A DNA stretch of 64,000 nt from JAEVLT01 sp044598425 (lineage in GTDB: Bacteria > Bacillota > Bacilli > Bacillales > Cytobacillaceae). The notes below the pieces were generated by a model. It saw nothing but the letters and a program-made list of their open reading frames with translations, made no database searches and was not told where the DNA came from. Position 1 is the stretch's first letter. Each line of letters begins with the position of its first letter. Made by a program: the position numbers and the translations under genes. The stretch covers positions 3,534,001 to 3,598,000 of the forward strand of contig CP172536.1 in the NCBI GenBank assembly GCA_044598425.1, read 5' to 3'. Positions 36,300 through 44,119 of the stretch are shown in pieces.

Positions 36300-36332
36300 A
36301 AAACTCGTCGGGCAATTGCAGCGATGAGTTTT
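36300..36332 (+). other. Leader hairpin before rsfA
   Basis: An 11-base stem AAAACTCGTCG / CGATGAGTTTT (one G-T pair), with the loop itself containing GCAATTGC. It lies between the putative promoter and the ribosome site. No T-run follows beyond the arm itself, so attenuation versus messenger stabilisation is open. Confidence 0.45.
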
Positions 36333-36363
36333 ACTATCATTTACATTTAAAGGAGTTGAAAGA

Positions 36364-37113
36364 ATGAAAGTTCGCCAAGATGCTTGGTCAGAGGAAAACG
36401 ACTTGCTTTTAGCAGAAACTGTTCTAAGGCATGTTCGAGAAGGAAGCACGCAGCTGAATGCATTTGAAGAGGTGGGTGACAAGCTCAACCGCACATCTGC
36501 TGCCTGCGGATTCAGATGGAACGCTGTTGTCCGCCATCATTATGAGAAGGCGCTCCAATTAGCGAAAAAACAGCGGAAACAAAGACAAAGAATTCTAGGA
36601 AAGGAACAAGGAGGCAAGAAGAAATTGCTTTACAATCCTCCAATTCCAGTTTCCACAGACATTGAAAGCCTAGAGTTGACAGCTCCAGGGTCAATGAGTA
36701 CTGCGGAGATGCCAGTTGGGAATGCTGAAGATCTTTCAGTGGAACTAAGTGTGGAAACTTATGCGATTCCACAAGTTCAAACGTATCAACCGGCTTCAGC
36801 TGCAAATATAACGCTTGAGAGTGTCATTGATTTCTTACAAAACTTTAATCATTCAAATCTGCAAAATAATGCCTTGAAAAGTGAGAATGAAAGATTAAAA
36901 CGGGAAATTGCTGAATTGAGAAGCCAAAACGAAGAACTGTCGGCAAAAATCAATGAACTAGAACAAAATTCAGTCACAATGCAGGAAGATTACGAGACAT
37001 TAATGAAAATTATGAATCGTGCCCGCAAATTAGTATTATTTGAGGAAGAAGAGCGAACGCAAACAAAATTTAAAATGGACCGAAACGGAAATTTAGAAAA
37101 AGTAGCAGAATAG
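36364..37113 (+). CDS. rsfA: Prespore-specific transcription regulator RsfA
   Basis: Fine-tunes SigF-dependent genes in the forespore. It has 249 residues. The N-terminal Myb/SANT-like DNA-binding region is RQDAWSEENDLLLAETVL...RTSAACGFRWNAVVRHHY. A low-complexity linker follows, then a C-terminal coiled coil (about residues 170-220, SENERLKREIAELRSQNEEL). AAAGGAG precedes the ATG. The locus between ywfO and lipL (ywfL) agrees with B. subtilis. Confidence 0.93.
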   Translation: MKVRQDAWSEENDLLLAETVLRHVREGSTQLNAFEEVGDKLNRTSAACGFRWNAVVRHHYEKALQLAKKQRKQRQRILGKEQGGKKKLLYNPPIPVSTDIESLELTAPGSMSTAEMPVGNAEDLSVELSVETYAIPQVQTYQPASAANITLESVIDFLQNFNHSNLQNNALKSENERLKREIAELRSQNEELSAKINELEQNSVTMQEDYETLMKIMNRARKLVLFEEEERTQTKFKMDRNGNLEKVAE

Positions 37114-37222
37114 TAAGAACGATTCTGGGTCAGGCGGAAGACAACAATGGTTAAGGAGAGAAAGCAAGCTGCCCTTTTAACGAATACTTGGGAGAGATGA
37201 GAAAAGGCAACATACCTCGAAT

Positions 37223-37253
37223 AACAGCCGTAACCTATATGGTTACGGCTGTT
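37223..37253. terminator. Terminator between rsfA and lipL
   Basis: A 13-base perfect stem AACAGCCGTAACC / GGTTACGGCTGTT between convergent genes. The T-tract is short (GTTTAG), so it may rely on stem strength. Confidence 0.65.
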
Positions 37254-38092
37254 TAGCTGTTGATGATTTTTTCGTTTCGGTCAACTACCCGTTCGTAATA
37301 AGCAGGAAAGATCTCCAGTTCGTACTCATTCAGCTGTCCGGCGTAAAGGCGGCTGCTGTTCACTTTGAGCTGGCGTAAGAGGCGCAGCATCACATCCGCA
37401 ATCGTGAAATGATTGTTCAGCAGTTCCGAGAGCGATGCCATCACTTCTGGAACAATTTCGGGATACGAGAATTTAGGTGCTTCGCTATTTTTGGCAATTT
37501 GATAGAACTGTCGTACTATTTCGGCCCGGGCACTGCCGCTGCCGTTGACACTGAGATAGATTTGCACCGCCACTCCTTTTTTCAGGCGGCGCTGCGAGAT
37601 GCCGGCAAATTTTTTTCCGCCAATGCTCAAATCATAGCTTCCAGGACAATAGGAGCCAACAACTTCACCCGCAGTGATTTGTACCGGAAAATCTGCGAAC
37701 ATTTGCTGGATTAACATCGACATTGTGTCATAGCCGCGGTTGATATCAATTCCTTTTTCCGTCTCAGGTAAAATTAATGAGAGATTCAAAACTCCTTCAT
37801 CAAGCACGACAGCAAGTCCGCCTGAATTTCGGACAATCACTTGATAGCCTTCTTGATGCAGGAATTCAATCCCCGCTTTTAAATTGGGCAGCCTTGTATC
37901 CTGGATTCCCAGCACGATGGTATTGTGATGCACCCATGTTCTTGCGGTGGCAGGCGCCTTACCGCTACCAACAGAGTTGCACAATGTATCATCCGTTCCA
38001 AATGACTGCAATGCCGGAAAATGAATTCCCACAGCCGATTGGTCAATGATGCGCCACTTTTGCTGGCGCAGTAAGCGGAGTGCTTCTTCCAT
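37253..38092 (-). CDS. lipL: Octanoyl-[GcvH]:protein N-octanoyltransferase LipL
   Basis: Amidotransferase moving octanoyl from GcvH to E2 subunits in lipoate assembly. It has 279 residues of the biotin/lipoate ligase fold. GLAVVLDEGVLNLSLIL and GEVVGSYCPGSYDLSIGGKKFAGISQRR contain the active-site cysteine (SYCPGSYD) and lysine (GGKKFAG) typical of LipL/LipM. Location next to pta matches B. subtilis ywfL, which supports LipL over LipM. Confidence 0.9.
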   Translation of the reverse strand: MEEALRLLRQQKWRIIDQSAVGIHFPALQSFGTDDTLCNSVGSGKAPATARTWVHHNTIVLGIQDTRLPNLKAGIEFLHQEGYQVIVRNSGGLAVVLDEGVLNLSLILPETEKGIDINRGYDTMSMLIQQMFADFPVQITAGEVVGSYCPGSYDLSIGGKKFAGISQRRLKKGVAVQIYLSVNGSGSARAEIVRQFYQIAKNSEAPKFSYPEIVPEVMASLSELLNNHFTIADVMLRLLRQLKVNSSRLYAGQLNEYELEIFPAYYERVVDRNEKIINS

Positions 38093-38175
38093 GACTTGTT
38101 ACCCCTTTTAGCTATTTGTTTCGATTATACCATTACTTATAATGAGCCTTGTTTGAATAGGCCCAATTACGACCG

Positions 38176-38200
38176 AGGCCAGTCCTAAATGGACTGGCCT
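38176..38200. repeat. Inverted repeat between pta and lipL
   Basis: A perfect 10-base stem AGGCCAGTCC / GGACTGGCCT with a five-base loop, about 70 bases past the pta stop. It lacks a T-run on the minus strand. It may still end the pta message. Confidence 0.45.
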
Positions 38201-38268
38201 TCTTCCTGTTACGATCTGGTTTCAATCAGCATGATTGAGGCTTAACTTTCATTTTAACTGTGCAAAAC

Positions 38269-39240
38269 CTACAATACTTGAGCAGCGGTAATTAAAGCAA
38301 GTTTGTAAACATCTTCTTCGTTACAGCCGCGGGAAAGATCGTTAACAGGGCGGTTCAATCCTTGCAGAATTGGCCCGACTGCTTCAAAATTTCCTAAGCG
38401 CTGCGCAATTTTATAGCCGATGTTTCCCGCTTCAAGGCTTGGGAAAACAAAAACATTTGCGTCCCCCTGAATAACGGATCCTGGTGCTTTACTTTTAGCA
38501 ACTGATGGGACAAACGCAGCGTCAAATTGGAATTCCCCATCCAACACAAGCTCAGGTGCAAGAAGCTTTGCCTGCTCAACGGCTGCAGCAACCTTTTCTG
38601 TTTCCGGCGATGTAGCAGAACCTTTTGTTGAAAAACTGAGCATGGCAACGCGCGGATCGATATCAAACATTTTTGCTGTTTTCGCGCTTTCTACGGCAAT
38701 TTCCGCCAAATCCTGGCTGTCTGGAGCAATATTAATCGCACAATCCGCAAATACGTATTTCTCATCGCCGCGCACCATAATGAACACTCCGGAAGTTTTC
38801 TTGACTCCCTGCTTTGTTTTAATGATTTGCAATGCCGGGCGAACCGTGTCAGCCGTTGAATGCGCCGCACCACTGACAAGACCATCCGCTTTATTCAAAT
38901 AAACAAGCATTGTACCGAAGTAATTTTCATCTAATAAAATTTTCCGCGCATCTTCTTCCGTTGCTTTCCCTTTTCTTCGGTCAACAAATGAAGCGACCAA
39001 TTCATCCATTCCCGCATAATTTTGCGGATCATAAATTTCTGCGGAATCCAAAAAAACGCCAAGCTCCTTCGCTTTCGCTTCAACCTGCTCAATGTTTCCA
39101 ATAATAATCGGAGTAACCACTTTTTCCTCAGCAAGCCGGCCGGCAGCTTTTAAAATCCGCTCATCCAATCCTTCTGGGAAAACAATTTTTAAATTCCGTC
39201 CAGTGATTTTCTGCTTTAAACCTTCAAACAAATTGCTCAC
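38269..39240 (-). CDS. pta: Phosphate acetyltransferase
   Basis: Interconverts acetyl-CoA and acetyl phosphate, the first step of acetate overflow. It has 323 residues of the short PTA_PTB form. Motifs include KADGLVSGAAHSTADTVRPALQ and the C-terminal SRGCNEEDVY. GTG start seven bases after AAAGGAGG. The upstream SigA promoter has a cre-like sequence centred near -55, the position from which CcpA activates pta/ackA in B. subtilis. Confidence 0.95.
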   Translation of the reverse strand: MSNLFEGLKQKITGRNLKIVFPEGLDERILKAAGRLAEEKVVTPIIIGNIEQVEAKAKELGVFLDSAEIYDPQNYAGMDELVASFVDRRKGKATEEDARKILLDENYFGTMLVYLNKADGLVSGAAHSTADTVRPALQIIKTKQGVKKTSGVFIMVRGDEKYVFADCAINIAPDSQDLAEIAVESAKTAKMFDIDPRVAMLSFSTKGSATSPETEKVAAAVEQAKLLAPELVLDGEFQFDAAFVPSVAKSKAPGSVIQGDANVFVFPSLEAGNIGYKIAQRLGNFEAVGPILQGLNRPVNDLSRGCNEEDVYKLALITAAQVL

Positions 39241-39314
39241 GTGTAAATCCTCCTTTGCATTCTTTTCCTGTTAGTGCTATGATTGCGATTTATCTTTCAG
39301 CACTTTTCTTATTT

Positions 39315-39342
39315 AGCATACTTTACCTATTGAAAAATTCAA
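39315..39342 (-). promoter_or_regulatory. SigA promoter of pta
   Basis: On minus: TTGAAT (39337-39342), 16-base spacer, TATGCT (39315-39320). It is about 75 bases before the GTG start. Confidence 0.6.
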
Positions 39343-39355
39343 GGACAAGGATCAC

Positions 39356-39369
39356 AGGCAACGCTTTCA
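39356..39369 (-). promoter_or_regulatory. cre-like site upstream of the pta promoter
   Basis: TGAAAGCGTTGCCT on minus keeps the core TGAAAGCG of CcpA sites but deviates in the right arm. It is centred about 54 bases before the predicted transcript start, suitable for activation. Confidence 0.45.
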
Positions 39370-39565
39370 GATAAAATATTTTTGTTTTCAGAAAATATTT
39401 TGTTCCCATTTTTACTATTTGCTTCTTGCTTGTAAAATATCCTTTTTGTTCTGCGGGTAAACGATTTTCTTTTAAACGGCAAGTGGTTTATTCATGAGGC
39501 GATTGGCGAAACTATGATATAGTATTATTGTTCATAAGTACTATTATTATTTAGGAGTGATTATA

Positions 39566-40309
39566 ATGAGTGAAGCGGCACAAACACTCGATGGCTGGTA
39601 TTGCTTGCATGATTTCAGAACAATCGATTGGACAACTTGGAAAATGCTTTCAAGCGACGAACGTCAAGCAGCTATCCACGAGTTTTTACAATTAGTTGAC
39701 AAGTGGAATACCGCTGAGGAACGCAATGAAGGAAGCCATGCTTTATATACAATCGTTGGTCAAAAAGCAGATTTTATGATGATGATTTTACGTCCGACGA
39801 TGGAAGAATTGAACGAAATTGAAACCGAGTTTAACAAAACCAAATTGGCTGAGTTTACGATCCCTGCTCACTCGTACGTGTCGGTAGTGGAACTGAGCAA
39901 TTACCTGCCTTCCGGCGAGGATCCTTATCAGAATCCGCAAATTCTAGCGCGGCTGTATCCAACTTTGCCAAAAGCAAATCATGTATGCTTCTATCCGATG
40001 GACAAGCGCCGTCAAGGAAATGACAACTGGTATATGCTGCCGATGGAAGAGCGCAAGAAATTAATGTACAGCCATGGCATGATCGGCCGCAAGTATGCTG
40101 GAAAAGTAAAACAAATCATTACTGGATCCGTTGGCTTTGATGATTATGAATGGGGCGTTACTTTATTTGCCGATGATGTGCTTCAATTTAAAAAGCTTGT
40201 ATATGAAATGCGCTTCGATGAGGTAAGTGCCCGTTACGGTGAATTTGGAACTTTCTTTGTAGGCAACATTTTATCAGAAGAACGAGTTGCAAGCTTTTTG
40301 CAGGTTTAA
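39566..40309 (+). CDS. hemQ: Coproheme decarboxylase HemQ
   Basis: Converts coproheme III to heme b with peroxide in the Gram-positive heme pathway. It has 247 residues of the chlorite dismutase-like fold. The heme-ligand histidine is in MYSHGMIGRKYAGKV, and the reactive tyrosine region is VSVVELSNYLPSG. Start at MSEAAQTLDGWY with GGAGTG eight bases upstream. The GTG three codons earlier overlaps this site. It is located beyond pta, matching ywfI of B. subtilis. Confidence 0.94.
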   Translation: MSEAAQTLDGWYCLHDFRTIDWTTWKMLSSDERQAAIHEFLQLVDKWNTAEERNEGSHALYTIVGQKADFMMMILRPTMEELNEIETEFNKTKLAEFTIPAHSYVSVVELSNYLPSGEDPYQNPQILARLYPTLPKANHVCFYPMDKRRQGNDNWYMLPMEERKKLMYSHGMIGRKYAGKVKQIITGSVGFDDYEWGVTLFADDVLQFKKLVYEMRFDEVSARYGEFGTFFVGNILSEERVASFLQV

Positions 40310-40326
40310 ATTAAATGTTCTAGAAC

Positions 40327-40353
40327 AAACGCAAGCGCCAGTAGCTTGCGTTT
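40327..40353 (+). terminator. Terminator after hemQ
   Basis: Stem AAACGCAAG / CTTGCGTTT with a nine-base loop followed by four further T. Confidence 0.88.
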
Positions 40354-40529
40354 TTTTATGGCCAGCATAGTTATATTTTTCCTCTTATAAACATACTATT
40401 TAAACAGCGAATTCCAACTTTCTTTTTACCCACTTTAAAGCGAGGTGAGATCGTTCACATTTTTGATGAACATGGGCAAAAGAAAATGAATATAGATTTT
40501 TCGTTCACTATTTCTAAGGAGGGAAAAGG

Positions 40530-41003
40530 ATGAATCAATATTATAATCCGCAGGGATTTCAGCCTTATTCGGGTGCGGCCGGCCAGCAGATACATTACCC
40601 AACACAGCAGGGCTATCAACAGCCGCAGCAAACGCCGCAGGGTTCCGTGATGGGAGGGGGACCTAGCGTTCCGTTCCTGCAAAACGCCCCGACTGCTGGG
40701 TCACAAGTCCCTGGTATGCTGCCCATTGAACAGTCTTACATCGAAAATATTTTAAGGCTGAATAAAGGAAAATTGGTTACACTTTATGCAACCTTTGAAA
40801 ACAACAAGGAATGGAATGCAAAGGTATTCAAAGGGATTATCGAAGCAGCTGGACGTGACCATGTCATATTGAGCGACCCGCAGACAGGCATGCGCTATTT
40901 AATTCCAATGGTTTCTGTTGATTACATTACCTTTGATGAGCCGATTGAATATGAATATCCATTTGGAAGCGGCCCATCTTTATCAAACTACTCGCCTCGG
41001 TAA
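40530..41003 (+). CDS. gerQ: Spore coat/germination protein GerQ
   Basis: Spore coat protein needed for localisation of the cortex-lytic enzyme CwlJ; it is cross-linked by transglutaminase Tgl in B. subtilis. It has 157 residues. The first 60 are Gln/Pro/Gly/Tyr-rich (QQGYQQPQQTPQG). The conserved C-terminal domain runs from LPIEQSYIENILRLNKGK to the end. A strong AAGGAGGG site precedes the ATG. Likely made in the mother cell; I see no sure SigE promoter. Two hairpins follow. Confidence 0.93.
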   Translation: MNQYYNPQGFQPYSGAAGQQIHYPTQQGYQQPQQTPQGSVMGGGPSVPFLQNAPTAGSQVPGMLPIEQSYIENILRLNKGKLVTLYATFENNKEWNAKVFKGIIEAAGRDHVILSDPQTGMRYLIPMVSVDYITFDEPIEYEYPFGSGPSLSNYSPR

Positions 41004-41011
41004 CAAAAAGA

Positions 41012-41041
41012 GAAGCTATGGTATGGAAACACCACAGCTTC
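41012..41041 (-). terminator. Terminator for ywdI-ywdK
   Basis: Stem GAAGCTATGGT / ACCACAGCTTC with one mismatch. On minus it is followed by TCTTTTTGTT, so it best serves the leftward ywdK transcript. Confidence 0.65.
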
Positions 41042-41048
41042 ACATGCG

Positions 41049-41070
41049 GGAAGCCGGGGTCACGGCTTCC
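41049..41070 (+). terminator. Terminator for gerQ
   Basis: Stem GGAAGCCG / CGGCTTCC followed on plus by TCTTTCATTTTT. Confidence 0.65.
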
Positions 41071-41091
41071 TCTTTCATTTTTAAAATTTGC

Positions 41092-41463
41092 TTATAAATA
41101 CCTCATTGCTCCAATGATCATTAAAATCCAAGCAGCTAAAAAACTAACGCCGCCAAGCGGTGTAATAGCGCCTAAAATGCCAATCTTTGTAACACTTAAA
41201 ATATAAAGGCTTCCACTAAAAAGAACAATCCCGATTAGCATCAGCCATCCCGACCAGGAAAACAATGAGCTTGCAGCCACTTTCCCCAGCAGAATCCCGG
41301 CTATGAGAATTCCTGTTGCGTGAAACATTTGATAGGTGACCCCTGTTTTCCATATTTCTAAATATTTAGGCTCCAATTTGCTTGCGAGCCCGTGTGCTCC
41401 AAATGCTCCAAGCGCTACCGCTAGAAAGGCGTTAATCGCGCCAATCACAATAAAAACTTTCAT
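41092..41463 (-). CDS. ywdK: DUF423 family membrane protein YwdK
   Basis: A 123-residue integral membrane protein with four hydrophobic segments. The N-terminal signature AFLAVALGAFGAHGL is typical of DUF423. The second half ends GAITPLGGVSFLAAWILMIIGAMRYL. No function is established. A clear GGGGGATGGAG ribosome site precedes the ATG. It follows ywdI with a short gap, the same order as in B. subtilis (where ywdJ lies between). Confidence 0.88.
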   Translation of the reverse strand: MKVFIVIGAINAFLAVALGAFGAHGLASKLEPKYLEIWKTGVTYQMFHATGILIAGILLGKVAASSLFSWSGWLMLIGIVLFSGSLYILSVTKIGILGAITPLGGVSFLAAWILMIIGAMRYL

Positions 41464-41480
41464 TCTCCATCCCCCATTTA

Positions 41481-41765
41481 TTAAAAATCAAACAATGAAT
41501 CTCCGTTTGCTCCGTCCTCTGTTTCCAGCTTTTTAGCCTGGTTCAGTGCAGACATTGGCTGCGAGGCCACAGACGGATATACTGCCGGTGATGTACTGCT
41601 GATCACTTCGTTCCTTCTCACTGTTGTTTTTTCCTCTAGAATTAACTCGCATATTATTTTAATAGAGTAAATTTTTTCCCGCAAGTTCTCTTCCTTGCTG
41701 CTCGTTTTGGCCAATTGAAGTTCTGCTTCCATTTTCGCCAATAATTTTTCAATTGCAATCATCAT
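41481..41765 (-). CDS. ywdI: YwdI family small protein
   Basis: About 94 residues, uncharacterised. A helical N-terminal half (MMIAIEKLLAKMEAELQLAKTSS...EKIYSIKIICELIL) is followed by a Ser/Pro/Ala-rich linker and an acidic end with GDSLFDF. Similar helix-plus-short-tail architecture is seen in B. subtilis YwdI next to ung. The start at the double ATG is ten bases after GGGGTG. The longer frame leftwards starts in poor context. The ung gene that follows in B. subtilis is absent here; the parS site and the FDH block come next. Confidence 0.7.
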   Translation of the reverse strand: MMIAIEKLLAKMEAELQLAKTSSKEENLREKIYSIKIICELILEEKTTVRRNEVISSTSPAVYPSVASQPMSALNQAKKLETEDGANGDSLFDF

Positions 41766-41907
41766 TGAAAAATAACACCCCACATTCACACTACTATTGT
41801 ACATGAGAAGCAGCAATTTATTAAACAATTTGCCGGCTAAACTTACAGGAAAGACAACTAGTCAGCAAATCTTCCAAGAAACTCCCTTATTCGACAGTAT
41901 TCTGCCC

Positions 41908-41923
41908 TGTTCCACGTGAAACA
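41908..41923. promoter_or_regulatory. parS centromere-like site (Spo0J/ParB binding)
   Basis: TGTTCCACGTGAAACA is a perfect match to the 16-base B. subtilis parS consensus TGTTNCACGTGAAACA. Spo0J (ParB) loads here and spreads, recruiting SMC for origin segregation. It is intergenic, 140 bases beyond ywdI. B. subtilis also has a parS in its ywc/ywd region (near nfrA). Confidence 0.93.
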
Positions 41924-42291
41924 AGTAAAATTTTGTAAAAACATGTTCGGAGTGACTCTTTCTGACAGCGAGTATCTCCATTTGCCAAATGTATTCTTGT
42001 CGAGACGGGATATATAAAAATTATTCAAACGGATGCATTCTACTATAGACGCTCGGAATAAATAAGCAATTCATTAAGAAGTATGCAAAAATTTTACTGG
42101 GAATTATGTTGAATGCCTGAAGTAATCATAGGTTTCATAGTATTTTCAAAAATGCGCATGCATTATTTTTGAAAAAATTGACTAGGTGTTGTTTATGGAA
42201 GGCTGTTTTCGTAAACTTTGTTGCGATTTAACAAAAATAGAGAAGTGGTTGATTTCCGCTCCAGGATGCTCGCTTACCGTTAGAAGAATTT

Positions 42292-42321
42292 GAAACCCGT
42301 ACCAAAAAAGGTACGGGTTTC
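42292..42321 (-). terminator. Terminator of the fdh/mo-cofactor operon
   Basis: A 12-base perfect stem GAAACCCGTACC / GGTACGGGTTTC with a six-base loop, six bases past the moeB stop. No long T-run follows, but the position suits the end of the operon. Confidence 0.7.
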
Positions 42322-42326
42322 GCTAT

Positions 42327-43352
42327 TCACCCCAAAATCCGCTGATAAACGGATTTGGCATGGGTTAAATCTTTTGTTCCATGGATGAGCGAACGTCCGT
42401 CTTTAAAAATAACCATCCGCTCCGTTCCCATTTCCACTGATAGTAAGTATGGATTGCCGTTGACTGTATAGCCCGCAGATCGCAGCTGTGCCGCAAGGTC
42501 TGCAAGGGAAATTTCTAGGGGCTTAGCAGGGCGGATCTGTACGGTATCACGGCCGCAAAGCACGGTTGTTTTCGTCCTATTTTCTTTTTCCAAATAAGGA
42601 TAGGTCGGGTGTTCACCACATGATAAACAGCCGGAATACTTTGCTTTTCCCATCTTCATTTTATTATATTCATTGCGCCATAAATCAAAGCTGACAAACG
42701 TTGTGCGCACTGCGTCCCAATCTTCAGCGAGAATTTTCAGCGCTTCCGCCGTTTGATAGGCAATGACCATTTGCACCGCCGGTCCGATAATGCCGCCGGT
42801 ATCACATGTTAATCCTTGCAAAGGAATTGTTCGCAGCAGGCAGTTCAGGCAAGGAGTTTTTCCGGGAATGATCGTAAAACTCATTCCGTAACTGCCGACG
42901 CAAGCACCATAAATCCACGGCACTTGAGACTTTTGTGAAGCATCGTTAATTGCCATTCTCGTTTCAAAATTATCGGTGGCATCAATGATTAAATCAACAT
43001 CCGCTGCTAATTCTTCGATAACCTCCGGCGTTGCATCGCCAATGATCGCGATCACTTCGGCATCCGAGTTAATCGCTTTTAGGCGCTTTTCCGCCGCTGC
43101 CGCTTTCGGCAGCTTTTCCGCCACATCTTCCTCCGTATAAAGCTGCTGGCGCTGCAGATTGCTTGCTTCCACATAATCTCTGTCGATGATCGTCAGCTTG
43201 CCAATGCCAGCACGGACAAGCACTTCAGCATTCCCAGAGCCTAGCGCACCGGCACCGATCATGAGGACATGTTTTTGGCTGATTTTTTCCTGCCCCTCTT
43301 TACCGATCCCTGGAAAGAGGATTTGCCTTGAATAGCGCCCGCTAATGCTCAT
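42327..43352 (-). CDS. moeB: MoeB/ThiF-type adenylyltransferase
   Basis: Adenylates the C-terminal glycine of MoaD so it can be thiocarboxylated for molybdopterin synthase. It has 341 residues. The N-terminal nucleotide-binding motif is IGAGALGSGNAEVLVRAG. The conserved arginine/lysine set follows in DYVEASNLQRQQLY, and DATDNFETR binds the adenylate. Zinc cysteines are CLNC and CLSC. The last 80 residues are a short extension without rhodanese features. Start at MSISGRYSRQ with AAAGGGG nine bases upstream. It is last in the operon and follows moaD, its substrate. A ThiF role is possible but the context says MoeB. Confidence 0.9.
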   Translation of the reverse strand: MSISGRYSRQILFPGIGKEGQEKISQKHVLMIGAGALGSGNAEVLVRAGIGKLTIIDRDYVEASNLQRQQLYTEEDVAEKLPKAAAAEKRLKAINSDAEVIAIIGDATPEVIEELAADVDLIIDATDNFETRMAINDASQKSQVPWIYGACVGSYGMSFTIIPGKTPCLNCLLRTIPLQGLTCDTGGIIGPAVQMVIAYQTAEALKILAEDWDAVRTTFVSFDLWRNEYNKMKMGKAKYSGCLSCGEHPTYPYLEKENRTKTTVLCGRDTVQIRPAKPLEISLADLAAQLRSAGYTVNGNPYLLSVEMGTERMVIFKDGRSLIHGTKDLTHAKSVYQRILG

Positions 43353-43391
43353 GTTTGATTTCCCCTTTCCCAAGCCTTTAAAAATTTGAAA

Positions 43392-43625
43392 TCAGCCGCC
43401 GCTAACTGGCGGAATAAAGGCAATAACATCGCCTGTTTTGATTACTTCTTCATTGGCTGCAAATTCTTCATTAATCGCTGCCATAACGGTATCCATTTTT
43501 GGCAACTTGTAGCGTGCAGTAATCTCTTCCTTTAATTCCGCAACGGTTTTTCCGGCTGCATCCCATTCGATGAACTCTTCGCCTACGGTATCGCGTAAAT
43601 GGGCGAAAAATAATACTTTATTCAT
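43392..43625 (-). CDS. moaD: Molybdopterin synthase sulfur carrier subunit
   Basis: Small ubiquitin-like subunit that donates sulfur to precursor Z as a C-terminal thiocarboxylate. It has 77 residues in the beta-grasp fold and ends in Gly-Gly (PPVSGG), which is the reactive end. Its ATG overlaps the moaE stop by eight bases, coupling the two subunits at translation. moeB, which activates it, follows 39 bases later. Confidence 0.95.
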   Translation of the reverse strand: MNKVLFFAHLRDTVGEEFIEWDAAGKTVAELKEEITARYKLPKMDTVMAAINEEFAANEEVIKTGDVIAFIPPVSGG

Positions 43626-44082
43626 GAAATTCGCCCTCCTTAGGTCTTCCGGTTGGATATTCGACTGTTTCCAATTGATTACCTATCCATTTTTCACCGT
43701 TTTCCCAATGCTCTTTTTTCCAAATCGGAACAATTTCTTTGATCCGCTCAATGGCATAACGGTTCGCTTCATAGGCATCAGCGCGGTGCGGCGTTGAGAC
43801 GGCAATGACGACCGCAACATCGGTGATCTCGAGGCGGCCGACGCGGTGGGTGATTGCTACCTTTGCTCCTTGCCAGCGCTCTTCAATTTCATTGCCAATT
43901 TGTTCAAGCTTTTTAACTGCCATCGCTTCGTAAGCCTCATAGATTAAAAACAATGTTTTTTTGCCATTTGTTAATTCCCGAACTGTACCAATAAAAGTTG
44001 TCACCGCACCAGCCTCCCGCTGGATTACTTTATCGATGACCGCTTGAATATCAATCGGTTCTTTTGATATTTCATAACTCAC
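43618..44082 (-). CDS. moaE: Molybdopterin synthase catalytic subunit
   Basis: Catalytic subunit inserting two sulfurs into cyclic pyranopterin monophosphate. It has 154 residues. Signature segments are GAVTTFIGTVRE, HRVGRLEITDVAVVIAVSTPHRADAYEA and the C-terminal PIWKKEHWENGEKW with the catalytic lysine. GTG start eight bases after GAGGTGG. It overlaps moaD by eight bases. Confidence 0.95.
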   Translation of the reverse strand: MSYEISKEPIDIQAVIDKVIQREAGAVTTFIGTVRELTNGKKTLFLIYEAYEAMAVKKLEQIGNEIEERWQGAKVAITHRVGRLEITDVAVVIAVSTPHRADAYEANRYAIERIKEIVPIWKKEHWENGEKWIGNQLETVEYPTGRPKEGEFHE

Positions 44083-44119
44083 TTACTTTCCACCTCATCG
44101 TTCAACCTGCCAACGCAAG

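Larger units (their letters stand above)
36047..36363. other. Divergent regulatory region between the DUF1450 gene and rsfA
   Basis: A 317-base gap with no gene. It contains a SigF-like promoter (36253-36282) and a leader hairpin (36300-36332) for rsfA. Confidence 0.5.
41766..42326. other. Gap between ywdI and the molybdenum/formate operon
   Basis: 560 bases with no credible gene. It holds a perfect parS site (41908-41923) and a hairpin at 42292-42321. Near 42243-42280 a short stretch resembles the ends of intergenic elements common in Bacillus. Confidence 0.6.

Noticed and set aside
42243..42280. Short sequence like the end of a known Bacillus intergenic element (GTTGATTTCCGCTCCAGG)
   Set aside because: Too short to define, and no partner copy in this window; mentioned only in the gap description.
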